Part shown: positions 43,655 to 57,715 of the stretch, piece by piece
Layout of the letters: each line of letters opens with the position of its first letter
Position numbering within the stretch: the first letter of the stretch is position 1
Origin: Burkholderia anthina
Lineage (GTDB): Bacteria > Pseudomonadota > Gammaproteobacteria > Burkholderiales > Burkholderiaceae
Assembly (NCBI RefSeq): GCF_902498995.1
Contig: NZ_CABVLY010000003.1
Span: 124,001-188,000, forward strand
Reading direction: 5' to 3'
Length of the DNA: 64,000 nt
Notes under the pieces: model-generated
The model's input: the letters and a program-made list of their open reading frames with translations, nothing else
What the model was told of the DNA's origin: nothing
Databases searched by the model: none
Made by a program: the position numbers and the translations under genes

Positions 43655-45238
43655 ATGCGACTTATATTGAGCGCGCTGATGGTCCTGTTACTCGCCGCTT
43701 GTGCGAGCCAGGGCCCTGTCGCGAACAACGCCGCCGATTCGCAGGCGACGTCCACCTACCTCCGTAAATCAGCCACCGCCAAAGAAACTGTCGACGTCGA
43801 CAAGCAATCCGTCGGCGACCTGACCAGTGCAGACACCGATCTCTGGGCGCGCATTCGTCGCGGCTTCCAGATGCCGGACCTGCAGAGCGACCTCGTCGAC
43901 ATGCAGACGACGTGGTACACGCAGCGCCCGGATTACGTGCAGCGCATGACCGAGCGCTCGCAGAAATATCTGTACCACATCGTCGAGGAACTCGAAGCGC
44001 GCCACATGCCGACCGAGCTCGCGCTGCTGCCGTTCATCGAGTCCGCGTATAACCCGCAGGCGCTGTCGGTCGCGAAGGCGGCCGGCATGTGGCAGTTCAT
44101 GCCGGGCACGGGCCGCACGTACAACCTGAAGCGCAACATGTGGCAGGACGAACGGCGCGACGTGCTCGCGTCGACGAGCGCGGCGCTCGACTATCTGTCG
44201 CGCCTGCATGACATGTTCGGCGACTGGTATCTCGCGCTGGCCGCGTACAACTGGGGCGAGGGCAACGTGCAGCGCGCGATCGCGCGCAACCAGGCGGCCG
44301 GCTTGCCGACCGACTACCAGAGCCTGCGGATGCCGAACGAGACGCGCAACTATGTGCCGAAGCTGCAGGCGGTGAAGAACATCATCGCGAATCCGCAGCA
44401 GTACGGCCTTTCGCTGCCGGACATTCCGAACCACCCGTATTTCGTGACGGTCACCACGTCGCACGACATCGACGTCGCGGTTGCCGCGAAGCTCGCGAAC
44501 CTGTCGCTCGACGAGTTCCGCTCGCTGAATCCGTCGTTCTCGAAGCCGGTGATCCTGGGGGCGACCGAGCCGCAGATCCTGCTGCCGTTCGACAACGCGG
44601 CGGCGTTCGAGAAGAACCTGAAGGCGTACGACGGCCAGCTGTCGTCGTGGACCACCTACACGGTCAGCGAGCGCGCGCGCCCGGCTGCGATCGCCGAGAA
44701 GATCGGCGTCGACGCCGATACGCTGATGTCGGTCAACAAGATTCCGGCCGGCATGCGCCTGAAGCCGGGCTCGACGATCGTCGTGCCGCGTAGCGACGAC
44801 GACGACGAGGACATCAGTGCGGACGTGGCGGAAAACGCCGTGCTCGCGATGGAGCCCGACGTGCCCGACACGCGCAAGATGCTGATTCGCGTGCGTCGCA
44901 AGCAGTCGATGGCGGCGCTTGCCGGCCGCTACGGCGTGTCGGTCGGTCAGTTGAAGGCATGGAACCGCACGCGCCGCGATCTGGTGATGCCGGGCCAGGC
45001 GATCGTGCTGCACGTGCCGGTCGGCCGCGCGGTGCCGGCCGAGCCCGGTCCGGAGCGGATCGCGACGTCGGTCGGCGGCGCGCACATCGAGCGTGCGAGC
45101 CTGTCGGTCGGCGGCAAGTCGCGCGGCGCGAAGCACGGCGCCGCGAAGCCGGCGGCCCGCACCAAGGCGGCTCCGGCGAAGGCCGCGCCGGCCAAGGCCG
45201 CACCGAAGGCTGCCGCCCACAAGGGCAAGAAGAAGTAA
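43655..45238 (+). CDS. mltD: Membrane-bound lytic murein transglycosylase D
   Basis: The protein has 527 residues. A lipoprotein signal MRLILSALMVLLLAAC ends in the lipobox Cys near residue 16. The lytic transglycosylase domain shows the catalytic Glu in LLPFIESAYNPQA and the following AAGMWQFMPGTGR. Two LysM domains follow (WTTYTVSERARPAAIAEKIG and MLIRVRRKQSMAALAGRYG). It cleaves peptidoglycan to 1,6-anhydro-muropeptides at the outer membrane. The last 40 residues are an unusual Ala/Lys-rich tail ending GKKK, which could bind anionic polymers. It has its own promoter and terminator. Confidence 0.93.
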   Translation: MRLILSALMVLLLAACASQGPVANNAADSQATSTYLRKSATAKETVDVDKQSVGDLTSADTDLWARIRRGFQMPDLQSDLVDMQTTWYTQRPDYVQRMTERSQKYLYHIVEELEARHMPTELALLPFIESAYNPQALSVAKAAGMWQFMPGTGRTYNLKRNMWQDERRDVLASTSAALDYLSRLHDMFGDWYLALAAYNWGEGNVQRAIARNQAAGLPTDYQSLRMPNETRNYVPKLQAVKNIIANPQQYGLSLPDIPNHPYFVTVTTSHDIDVAVAAKLANLSLDEFRSLNPSFSKPVILGATEPQILLPFDNAAAFEKNLKAYDGQLSSWTTYTVSERARPAAIAEKIGVDADTLMSVNKIPAGMRLKPGSTIVVPRSDDDDEDISADVAENAVLAMEPDVPDTRKMLIRVRRKQSMAALAGRYGVSVGQLKAWNRTRRDLVMPGQAIVLHVPVGRAVPAEPGPERIATSVGGAHIERASLSVGGKSRGAKHGAAKPAARTKAAPAKAAPAKAAPKAAAHKGKKK

Positions 45239-45310
45239 CGCGATACAATCGCATCGCGGCGGCCCGGCCGGGCCACGCGACGCGCGCTGTCATTCGACGC
45301 AACGCGAAGC

Positions 45311-45340
45311 AACGCCGTCACCGAGGTGACGGCGTTTTCG
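45311..45340 (+). terminator. Terminator of mltD
   Basis: AACGCCGTCACC (45311-45322) pairs with GGTGACGGCGTT (45325-45336) around GA, followed by a T-rich stretch. It lies 72 bases after the mltD stop. Confidence 0.85.
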
Positions 45341-45399
45341 TTTGTGCGCGGCGCGAGCCGCTGCGGCACGGGGTTCGGAATAACAACGGGAGAGAGAGG

Positions 45400-46632
45400 A
45401 TGTCGTCGGTGCAGGTGAGGGTGCTCGCGCTGTTTGCGCTCGGGTATTTCGTGTCGTACGTGTTTCGTGGCGTCAATCTCGGCTTTGCGCCGTTCGTCAC
45501 GCACGAGCTCGGGTTGTCGGCGGCCGATCTCGGGCTGCTCACCAGCCTCTATTTCCTCGGCTTCGCGGGCGCGCAGATTCCGGCCGGCGTGCTGCTCGAC
45601 CACTTCGGCCCGCGCCGCGTGACGGCCGGCATGCTGCTGTTCGCGGCGGCCGGCGCCGCGGTCTTCGGCGTCGCGCACGATCTCGGCACGATGATGATCG
45701 GCCGGCTCCTGATCGGTGTCGGCGTCTCGGTGTGCCTCGGCGCGGCGTTCAAGGCGCTCGCGCAGCATTTCCCGGTCGGCCGGCTGCCGCTCGTCAACGG
45801 TCTCGTGATGGCCGTGGGCGGCCTGGGCGGCGTCGCGGTCGGTACGCCGCTCACCTGGCTGCTCGGCTTGACGAGCTGGCGCGTGATCTGCGGCGGACTG
45901 GCCGTGCTGACGATCGCCGTCGCGGCCGCGATCGGTCTGGGGGCGCCGGAAGCCGAGCGGCCGCGCCACCAGGGCGGACTCGTCAGCCAGTTCAAGGGTA
46001 CGTGGCACATCCTGAGCAGCGGCGCATTCTGGAAGATCTCGTCGTTCTCGATCGTCACGCAGGGCGTGTTCTACGCGATGCAGTCGCTGTGGGTCGGGCC
46101 GTATCTGCGCGATGTCGCGGGGTTCGACGCGCCGCGCGCCGCACGGCTCGTGTCGGTGCTCGGCTTCGCGATGATGGCCGGCTGCGTCGGCTTCGGCGCC
46201 GCCGCGCGCATGCTCGAGCGGCGCGGGGTGTCGGTCCAGGCATTTTGCGGTGCCGGCATGGCGCTGTTCGTCGTCACGCAGATCGCGATCATCGCGCGCG
46301 TGCCGCTGCCGCCGGCCGTGCTGTGGGCAGCCTACGGGATGTTCGGCGGCGTCGGGATCCTGACCTATGCGGTGCTGGCCGGTCATTTCCCGGCGCAACT
46401 GATCGGGCGCGCGAACACGACGCTCACGCTCGTGATCTTCGTGCTGATCTTTGCGTTCCAGATCGGCATCGGCGCGGTGCTGTCGCACTGGCCGGCCGTC
46501 GACGGCCATTACCCGGCCGCGGCGCACGTCACCGCGTGGAGCATGCTGCTCGCGCTGCAGCTGGCGAGCGCCGTCTGGTATGTGTGGCCCGCGCGCCGCA
46601 CTGGCAGGCACGCCGATCCGGCGGTACGCTGA
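45400..46632 (+). CDS. MFS transporter
   Basis: The protein has 410 residues and twelve membrane helices. The cytoplasmic loop motif between helices 2 and 3 reads DHFGPRRVTAG, and the first helix FALGYFVSYVFRGVNLGFAP resembles the sugar-phosphate/anion and oxalate-type groups. AGAGAGAGGA just before the ATG is a strong ribosome-binding site. It is monocistronic between mltD and carA. Substrate cannot be inferred. Confidence 0.88.
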   Translation: MSSVQVRVLALFALGYFVSYVFRGVNLGFAPFVTHELGLSAADLGLLTSLYFLGFAGAQIPAGVLLDHFGPRRVTAGMLLFAAAGAAVFGVAHDLGTMMIGRLLIGVGVSVCLGAAFKALAQHFPVGRLPLVNGLVMAVGGLGGVAVGTPLTWLLGLTSWRVICGGLAVLTIAVAAAIGLGAPEAERPRHQGGLVSQFKGTWHILSSGAFWKISSFSIVTQGVFYAMQSLWVGPYLRDVAGFDAPRAARLVSVLGFAMMAGCVGFGAAARMLERRGVSVQAFCGAGMALFVVTQIAIIARVPLPPAVLWAAYGMFGGVGILTYAVLAGHFPAQLIGRANTTLTLVIFVLIFAFQIGIGAVLSHWPAVDGHYPAAAHVTAWSMLLALQLASAVWYVWPARRTGRHADPAVR

Positions 46633-46994
46633 CGGGTAGGGCGGCCGGGAAAACGGGGCCGTAGCAACGCGCGCCGCGCGCGATTGCCACGGCGTCGCGC
46701 GCACCGCCTGCATGATCGGACGGCCATATCGATTGAAGATAAGGCCATTTTCGGGCTATAATTTGAAAGTTTGTGCTGATCAACCTCGCACCCTAGCGCC
46801 TACCTCACTCATCCCGTTCATCCGCCGCACGCCGCCTGTCGGGCGATGCCGCGAAGCCTCGTGCGCCACGCGCCGGGTTCGCGTCTCGACAACGCAGGTC
46901 GCGTCCAGCTAGCGATTCCGCGCGCCTACGCTGCGCGGCGCTCGCGCGGCAGGATAAACAGGTCGGCAGCAGGGTGTTCCCCAAGGAGCCTCCC
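46633..46994. other. carA promoter and long leader region
   Basis: No gene seen. The first 100 bases are GC-rich spacer. A strong promoter lies at 46733-46762. The predicted leader, about 225 bases, is CA- and CG-rich with several possible small hairpins but no clear terminator, so no attenuator is claimed. Confidence 0.6.
46733..46762 (+). promoter_or_regulatory. Promoter of the carA operon
   Basis: TTGAAG (46733-46738) and a perfect TATAAT (46757-46762), 18 bases apart, lie in a local AT-rich patch. It is the best promoter between the MFS gene and carA. Confidence 0.7.
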
Positions 46995-48140
46995 GTGTTG
47001 CCGTCTTTTTCTCCCGCCTTGCTTGCACTCGCCGACGGCACGGTCTTTCGTGGTTATTCGATCGGGGCCGAAGGCCACACGATCGGTGAAGTCGTGTTCA
47101 ACACCGCGATTACCGGCTATCAGGAAATCCTGACTGATCCGAGCTACGCGCGTCAGATCGTCACGCTCACCTACCCGCATATCGGCAACTATGGCGTCAA
47201 CGCCGAAGACGTCGAAGCCACGAAAGTCCATGCCGCCGGCCTGATCATCCGTGATCTGCCCACGCTCGCATCGAACTTCCGCATGGACCGCACGCTCGGC
47301 GACTACCTGCGCGACGAAGGCGTCGTCGCCATCGCCGGCATCGACACCCGCAAGCTGACCCGTATCCTGCGCGACAAGGGCGCGCAGAGCGGCTGCATTC
47401 TGGCCGGCTCGGACGACGAGGCGAAGGCGATCGAGCTCGCGCGCTCGTTCGCGGGCCTCGCGGGCATGGATCTCGCGAAGGTCGTGTCGACCACGAAGTC
47501 GTTCGAGTGGAAGCAGACCGAATGGCGCCTCGGCAGCGGCTACGGGATGCAGGAAGCGCCGAAGTACCGCGTCGTCGCGTACGACTTCGGCGTCAAGTAC
47601 AACATCCTGCGCATGCTCGCGGAGCGCGGCTGCCACGTGACGGTGCTGCCGGCCGAGGCGAGCGCCGCCGACGCGCTCGCGCTGAATCCGGACGGCATCT
47701 TCCTGTCGAACGGCCCGGGCGACCCGGAGCCGTGCGACTACGCGATCGCGGCGACGAAGGAATTCATCGCGCGCGGCGTGCCGACCTTCGGCATCTGCCT
47801 CGGCCATCAGATCATGGGCCTCGCGGTCGGCGCGAAGACGCTGAAGATGAAGACGGGCCACCACGGCGCGAACCACCCGGTGAAGGATCTCGGCGACGGT
47901 CGCGTGGTGATCACGTCGCAGAACCACGGCTTCGCGGTCGACGCGGATTCGCTGCCGGCCAACGCGCGCGTGACGCACGTGTCGCTGTTCGACGGCACGC
48001 TGCAGGGCTTCGAGCTGACCGACAAGCCGGCATTCTGCTTCCAGGGCCACCCGGAAGCGTCGCCCGGCCCGCACGACATCGGCTATCTGTTCGACCGTTT
48101 CACCGCACTGATGGACGCGGCGAAGCAGCGCAACGCCTGA
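46995..48140 (+). CDS. carA: Carbamoyl-phosphate synthase small subunit
   Basis: The protein has 381 residues. The C-terminal class I glutamine amidotransferase domain has the nucleophile Cys in [13 protein letters not shown] and the His-x-Glu in [13 protein letters not shown]. It releases ammonia from glutamine and passes it to CarB. A GTG at 46995 with AAGGAG seven bases upstream is the likely start; an upstream in-frame GTG at 46974 lacks a ribosome-binding site. It begins the carA-exporter-carB operon for arginine and pyrimidine synthesis. Confidence 0.96.
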   Translation: MLPSFSPALLALADGTVFRGYSIGAEGHTIGEVVFNTAITGYQEILTDPSYARQIVTLTYPHIGNYGVNAEDVEATKVHAAGLIIRDLPTLASNFRMDRTLGDYLRDEGVVAIAGIDTRKLTRILRDKGAQSGCILAGSDDEAKAIELARSFAGLAGMDLAKVVSTTKSFEWKQTEWRLGSGYGMQEAPKYRVVAYDFGVKYNILRMLAERGCHVTVLPAEASAADALALNPDGIFLSNGPGDPEPCDYAIAATKEFIARGVPTFGICLGHQIMGLAVGAKTLKMKTGHHGANHPVKDLGDGRVVITSQNHGFAVDADSLPANARVTHVSLFDGTLQGFELTDKPAFCFQGHPEASPGPHDIGYLFDRFTALMDAAKQRNA

Positions 48141-48177
48141 CGCAACTGAAGCAACCGAAGAACGGGAGATTCGCATC

Positions 48178-48837
48178 ATGTTCGGCCACGCACTCGGCAT
48201 CACGGATATCTGGACCTACGTGTTCGGCGTGATCTTCATCATCCTGCTGCCGGGGCCGAACTCGATGTACGTGCTGTCGCTCGCGGCGCAGCGCGGCGTG
48301 AAGACCGGCTATCGCGCGGCCTGCGGCGTGTTCCTCGGCGACACGGTGCTGATGGTGCTGTCCGCCGCGGGCGTCGCGTCGCTGCTGAAGGCCAATCCGC
48401 TGCTGTTCTCCGTCGTCAAGTACGGCGGCGCCGCGTACCTGCTGTACATCGGCACCGGGATGCTGCGCAGCGCGTGGCACAAGCTGCGCACGCCGGCCGG
48501 CAAGCCGGCCGACGCGCCGCGCGCGGTCGACGGCGAGCGGCCGTTTCGCAAGGCGCTCGTCGTGAGCCTCCTGAATCCGAAGGCGATCCTGTTCTTCATT
48601 TCGTTCTTCATCCAGTTCGTCGACCCGGCATTCCCGCACCCCGCGCTGTCGTTCGTCGTGCTCGGGGCGATCGCGCAATGCGCGAGCTTCCTGTACCTGA
48701 GCACGCTGATCTTCGCGGGAGCACGGCTCGCCGAGCATTTCCGCCGCCGCCGCAAGCTCGCGGCGGGTGCGGCGAGCAGCGTGGGCGGCCTGTTCATCGG
48801 TTTCTCGGTGAAGCTGGCGCTCGCCACCATGAGCTGA
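48178..48837 (+). CDS. LysE/LeuE-type amino-acid exporter
   Basis: The protein has 219 residues and six membrane helices. [21 protein letters not shown] is the hallmark of the LysE/RhtB family, and [17 protein letters not shown] marks the middle loop and helix. It exports amino acids, perhaps leucine-like, across the inner membrane. It sits 37 bases after carA and 59 before carB, on the same strand and presumably the same transcript. ACGGGAGA precedes the ATG. The reason for its position within carAB is unknown. Confidence 0.9.
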   Translation: MFGHALGITDIWTYVFGVIFIILLPGPNSMYVLSLAAQRGVKTGYRAACGVFLGDTVLMVLSAAGVASLLKANPLLFSVVKYGGAAYLLYIGTGMLRSAWHKLRTPAGKPADAPRAVDGERPFRKALVVSLLNPKAILFFISFFIQFVDPAFPHPALSFVVLGAIAQCASFLYLSTLIFAGARLAEHFRRRRKLAAGAASSVGGLFIGFSVKLALATMS

Positions 48838-48896
48838 GCGCCGCCGCCGATCCGCGACAACGCCACGACAAAGATTACTTACTGAATTCACAAGCC

Positions 48897-52151
<3,255 letters not shown>

Positions 52152-52182
52152 GCAGTCAGTTACCTGTCGTAAGCAACACGTG

Positions 52183-52242
52183 CCGCGATTAGGCGGTGTT
52201 TCCGGTTCATCGGAAACGCGCTTAATCGCGGTGATTTTTTTT
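52183..52242 (+). terminator. Strong terminator between carB and greA
   Basis: A long imperfect hairpin (left arm from 52183, right arm ending 52231, outer stem CCGCGATTA/TAATCGCGG, inner stem TTTCCG/CGGAAA) is followed by eight T (52235-52242). It ends only 28 bases before the greA start codon, so greA needs read-through or a promoter not visible here. Confidence 0.9.
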
Positions 52243-52270
52243 ATAGCCGTTTTTAGCGATTGAGCCGTTT

Positions 52271-52747
52271 ATGAGCACCATTCCGTTGACAAAGCGTGGC
52301 GCAGGGCAACTGCGCGATGAATTGCAGCGCCTCAAGTCCGTCGAGCGGCCGGCCGTGATCAACGCGATCGCGGAGGCCCGCGCACAGGGCGATCTGTCCG
52401 AAAACGCCGAATACGACGCTGCGAAAGAAAAGCAGGGTTTCATCGAGGGCCGTATCGCGGAACTCGAATCGAAACTGTCCGCCGCGCAAATCATCGATCC
52501 CACCGTGCTCGACGCCGATGGCCGCGTGGTGTTTGCCGCGACGGTCGAACTCGAGGATCTCGAGTCGGGCGACACCGTGAAGTACCAGATCGTCGGCGAC
52601 GACGAAGCCGATATCGATCACGGCCTGATCTCGGTCAGCTCGCCGATCGCGCGTGCACTGATCGGCAAGAGCGAAGGCGACGTCGCGGCGGTGCAGGCAC
52701 CGAGCGGCGTGCGCGAGTACGAAATCATCTCGGTCAGCTACGTCTGA
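52271..52747 (+). CDS. greA: Transcription elongation factor GreA
   Basis: The protein has 158 residues, the usual length. The N-terminal coiled coil carries the acidic tip in [21 protein letters not shown], which enters RNA polymerase and stimulates cleavage of backtracked RNA. The C-terminal domain ends with [13 protein letters not shown]. The ATG at 52271 gives the family start [15 protein letters not shown], but there is no good ribosome-binding site (only TTGAG). A strong terminator lies directly upstream. Confidence 0.97.
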   Translation: MSTIPLTKRGAGQLRDELQRLKSVERPAVINAIAEARAQGDLSENAEYDAAKEKQGFIEGRIAELESKLSAAQIIDPTVLDADGRVVFAATVELEDLESGDTVKYQIVGDDEADIDHGLISVSSPIARALIGKSEGDVAAVQAPSGVREYEIISVSYV

Positions 52748-52761
52748 AGCGGGGCGACGTG

Positions 52762-53220
52762 ATGCCGCATCGCGTGTTCCGTCTGCTGTCGACCGTGTGG
52801 GTCGGCAGCCTGCTGACGATCGGGTATGCGGTCGCGCCCGTGCTGTTCAAGACGCTGGAGCGGATGACGGCCGGTACGGTCGCCGCCCAGCTGTTTCGCA
52901 TCGAGGCGATCCTCGGTGTCGTATGCGGCGTGCTGCTGCTCGCATTGTCGAATCAACAGGTGCGGCGCGGCAGCGGCGATTATCGTCGCGTGCGCTGGAT
53001 CATCGCCGCGATGGTCGTGTGCGTGCTGGTCGGGTATTTCGCGCTGCAGCCGTTCATGAACGCGCTGCGGGTGGCCGCGATGGATGCGGGCACCGATATT
53101 GCGAACTCGCCGTATGCGAGCCGCTTCGGGATGCTGCACGGCGTCTCGAGCCTGTTCTATCTGGTCGAAAGCGTGCTGGGTCTGATGCTGATCTGGCGTT
53201 TGCCCGCACGCGACGCCTGA
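52762..53220 (+). CDS. DUF4149 membrane protein
   Basis: The protein has 152 residues (153 if a GTG directly before the ATG is used) with four membrane helices, including RLLSTVWVGSLLTIGYAVAPVLF and the last helix SLFYLVESVLGLMLIWRL. It matches the DUF4149 family, found next to greA in many beta-proteobacteria. It starts 14 bases after the greA stop and is probably co-transcribed. Function is unknown. Confidence 0.88.
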   Translation: MPHRVFRLLSTVWVGSLLTIGYAVAPVLFKTLERMTAGTVAAQLFRIEAILGVVCGVLLLALSNQQVRRGSGDYRRVRWIIAAMVVCVLVGYFALQPFMNALRVAAMDAGTDIANSPYASRFGMLHGVSSLFYLVESVLGLMLIWRLPARDA

Positions 53221-53236
53221 GCGTCGCGGGGGCAGT

Positions 53237-53260
53237 GCGGCACGGGGAACCCCGTGCCGC
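53237..53260. terminator. Perfect hairpin between convergent genes
   Basis: GCGGCACGGGG (53237-53247) pairs exactly with CCCCGTGCCGC (53250-53260). It lies between the ends of the DUF4149 gene and yhbY, without a T run on either side. It can act as a shared transcript end. Confidence 0.6.
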
Positions 53261-53268
53261 GCGCAGGA

Positions 53269-53796
53269 TTACTTGCCCTGGTGCGGCCGCTTCGTACTGG
53301 CCTGACGCTTTTTCGCTCGCTTCACCGTACCGCCTGCCGTCACGCGCTCGTTGCCGCGCACGACGACCTTCGTCGGCTTCGGACGGCGCACGGGGCTCGC
53401 GTTCGGCGACACCTTGATGACCTTGACGGTGCGCGGTGCACGGCCCTTCTTGTCGTCGACGGCTTCGGCCGCGCTCGGCAGCGCGCCGGCACGGCGACCG
53501 CGGGTCGGGGCCGCAACATCGGCTTCGGGCTTCCAGATCACCAGCAGCTTGCCGATGTGCTGGATCGGCGCCGCGCTCAGGCGATCGCAGATCTCGTCGT
53601 AAATGGCGACGCGCTCGTCGCGTTCGTCGCCGAACACGCGGATCTTGATCAACTGGTGCGCGGCGAGGTGCACCTTGATTTCCTTCAGCACGGCGTCGGT
53701 GAGCCCTTCGGCGCCGATCAGCACGACGGGCTTGAGCGCATGGGCCTGGGAGCGCAGCGCGGAGCGCTCGGCGGGGGAAAGCGAAAGGGCGGGCAT
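53269..53796 (-). CDS. yhbY: CRS1/YhbY RNA-binding protein with basic extension
   Basis: The protein has 175 residues. The first 95 form the YhbY domain (LSPAERSALRSQAHALKPVVLIG, the GxxG-like loop and IGKLLVIWKP), which binds RNA and associates with the large ribosomal subunit in E. coli. The remaining 80 residues are an Arg/Lys/Ala-rich tail ending TKRPHQGK that the E. coli protein (about 97 residues) lacks. It is divergent from rlmE across 193 bases, the same neighbourhood as in E. coli. Confidence 0.92.
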   Translation of the reverse strand: MPALSLSPAERSALRSQAHALKPVVLIGAEGLTDAVLKEIKVHLAAHQLIKIRVFGDERDERVAIYDEICDRLSAAPIQHIGKLLVIWKPEADVAAPTRGRRAGALPSAAEAVDDKKGRAPRTVKVIKVSPNASPVRRPKPTKVVVRGNERVTAGGTVKRAKKRQASTKRPHQGK

Positions 53797-53989
53797 GGAA
53801 ATATCGAAATCTAAATAAGGGCGCGCTGCGCCGGATGCGAATCGCGGACAGTTACCGCGTCAGCCGCGCGCCGAAACCACGTAAAATCGCGGCTTGGGCC
53901 CTGAAAGGGCCGCAGCCGCGCGAAGAAGACGCGTATTATCCGCCAAAAGCACGGCTTCACGAAGCAAATAGCAGCAATCTCTCTCTCGA

Positions 53990-54652
53990 ATGGCAAAAAA
54001 CCGCTTTAACCAGCACTGGCTGCACGACCACATCAACGACCCGTACGTCAAAATGGCGCAGCGGGAGGGCTATCGCGCGCGTGCCGCGTACAAGCTGAAG
54101 GAAATCGACGAACAGGACAAGCTGATCCGTCCGGGCCAGGTGATCGTCGACCTCGGCGCGACGCCGGGCAGCTGGAGCCAGTATGCCCGCAACAAGCTCG
54201 CGCAGGGCAAGAAGCGCGACGCGGAGCGCGAAGGCGGCATCGACGGCACGATCGTCGCGCTCGACATCCTGCCGATGGAGCCGATCGCCGACGTCCACTT
54301 CCTGCAGGGCGACTTCCGCGAGGACGCCGTCCTTCACCAACTCGAAGAAGTGCTCGAAGGCCGCTCGGTGGACCTTGTTATTTCCGACATGGCCCCCAAC
54401 CTCTCCGGCGTGGCTTCGGCGGACGCGGCGCGCATCGAGCATCTGTGCGATCTGGCGCTCGAATTCGCGCAGAACCACCTGAAGCCGGACGGGGCGCTGC
54501 TGGTGAAGTGTTTCCACGGCAGCGGCTACAGCCAGATCGTTGAAAAGTTCAAACAGCAGTTTAAGGTCGTCGCGCCGCGCAAGCCGAAGGCGTCACGCGA
54601 CAAATCGTCCGAAACGTTCATTTTGGGTCGGCAACTGAAGCATCCGCGGTAA
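53990..54652 (+). CDS. rlmE: 23S rRNA 2'-O-methyltransferase
   Basis: The protein has 220 residues. The SAM-binding motif [16 protein letters not shown] is near residue 45, and the catalytic K-D-K-E set is supported by [10 protein letters not shown] and [10 protein letters not shown]. It methylates U2552 of 23S rRNA and is heat-shock-inducible in E. coli together with ftsH. The start [20 protein letters not shown] is family-like. A -10-like TATTAT at 53934-53939 lies upstream without a good -35. Confidence 0.96.
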   Translation: MAKNRFNQHWLHDHINDPYVKMAQREGYRARAAYKLKEIDEQDKLIRPGQVIVDLGATPGSWSQYARNKLAQGKKRDAEREGGIDGTIVALDILPMEPIADVHFLQGDFREDAVLHQLEEVLEGRSVDLVISDMAPNLSGVASADAARIEHLCDLALEFAQNHLKPDGALLVKCFHGSGYSQIVEKFKQQFKVVAPRKPKASRDKSSETFILGRQLKHPR

Positions 54653-54818
54653 GGCGGAGCGGGGTGCCGCAAACGGGCTCCGGCCCTTGCCTGACAAGCG
54701 AATCGCTATCGCGGCGGTTGTCAATGCTTATGGCGAGGGTGGTCGGACTGGATTAGAATGACCGAGGAGCGCTGCAAGGAAAATGTAGGCGCTCGTCTAC
54801 GAGTGAAGGAGTGGTGCT

Positions 54819-56714
<1,896 letters not shown>

Positions 56715-56790
56715 CCGCCGCTGTAGCACCGTTCACGGGCTGGTGTGGCTTCACACCGGCCCGTTTTGCATTCATCAACGCCTCCCGCCC

Positions 56791-57684
56791 GTGTCCGATC
56801 CCGCTGTTTCTGCCTGCATCCCCGCACCGCTCCAGTGCGGCCGCTTCTCGTTGACGTTCGAACGCCCGCTCGTGATGGGCATCCTCAATGCGACTCCCGA
56901 TTCGTTTTCCGACGGCGGCCGCTTTCTTGCCCGCGACGACGCGCTGTGCCAGGCCGAGCGGATGATTGCCGAAGGGGTCGACCTGATCGATATCGGCGGC
57001 GAATCGACGCGGCCCGGCGCGCCGCCGGTGCCGCTCGACGAGGAGCTCGCGCGCGTGATCCCGCTGGTCGAAGCGCTGCGGCCGTTGAACGTGCCGCTGT
57101 CGATCGACACCTACAAGCCGGCCGTGATGCGCGCGGCGCTCGCCGCCGGCGCGGACCTGATCAACGACATCTGGGGGTTCCGCCAGCCGGGCGCGATCGA
57201 CGCGGTGCGCGAAGGCAACAGCGGGCTGTGCGCGATGCACATGCTCGGCGAGCCGCAGACGATGCAGGTCGGCGAGCCCGACTACGGCGACGTCGTGACC
57301 GACGTGCGCGACTTTCTCGCCGAACGTGCGCAGGCGCTGCGCGACGCGGGCGTCGCGCCGGAGCGGATCTGCGTCGATCCCGGCTTCGGATTCGGCAAGG
57401 CCGTGGTCGACGACAACTACGCGCTGCTGGCCGCATTGCCGGACACGGCGCCCGCGCGGCCCGACGGGCGCGCTTATCCGATTCTCGCGGGCATGTCGCG
57501 CAAGTCGATGCTCGGCGCGGTGATCGGCGGCAAGCCGCCGATGGAGCGCGTCGCGGCGAGTGTGGCGGCCGCATTGTGCGCGGTCGGGCGGGGCGCCGCG
57601 ATCGTGCGCGTGCACGACGTCGCGGCGACGGTCGATGCGTTGAAGGTCTGGAACGCCGTGCGCGAAGCCGCGCGGCAACGATAA
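56791..57684 (+). CDS. folP: Dihydropteroate synthase
   Basis: The protein has about 297 residues. The two signatures are [17 protein letters not shown] and [16 protein letters not shown], binding pterin diphosphate; GMSRKSMLG and the end [17 protein letters not shown] are also conserved. It joins para-aminobenzoate to the pterin and is the sulfonamide target. No ATG fits; the GTG at 56791 is the likely start, although no ribosome-binding site is clear (a GTG at 56743 is possible). It lies between ftsH and glmM as in E. coli. Confidence 0.95.
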   Translation: MSDPAVSACIPAPLQCGRFSLTFERPLVMGILNATPDSFSDGGRFLARDDALCQAERMIAEGVDLIDIGGESTRPGAPPVPLDEELARVIPLVEALRPLNVPLSIDTYKPAVMRAALAAGADLINDIWGFRQPGAIDAVREGNSGLCAMHMLGEPQTMQVGEPDYGDVVTDVRDFLAERAQALRDAGVAPERICVDPGFGFGKAVVDDNYALLAALPDTAPARPDGRAYPILAGMSRKSMLGAVIGGKPPMERVAASVAAALCAVGRGAAIVRVHDVAATVDALKVWNAVREAARQR

Positions 57685-57715
57685 AAGTCAGAAAGACGAA
57701 GGAGGAAGGTTCGCC

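Noticed and set aside
46763-46994. Pyrimidine attenuator in the carA leader
   Set aside because: The leader is long, but no terminator/antiterminator pair or T run could be found.
54653-54818. Heat-shock promoter directly before ftsH
   Set aside because: No CTTGAA/CCCCAT pair is visible; only a weak TAGAAT-like -10 near 54754 without a -35.
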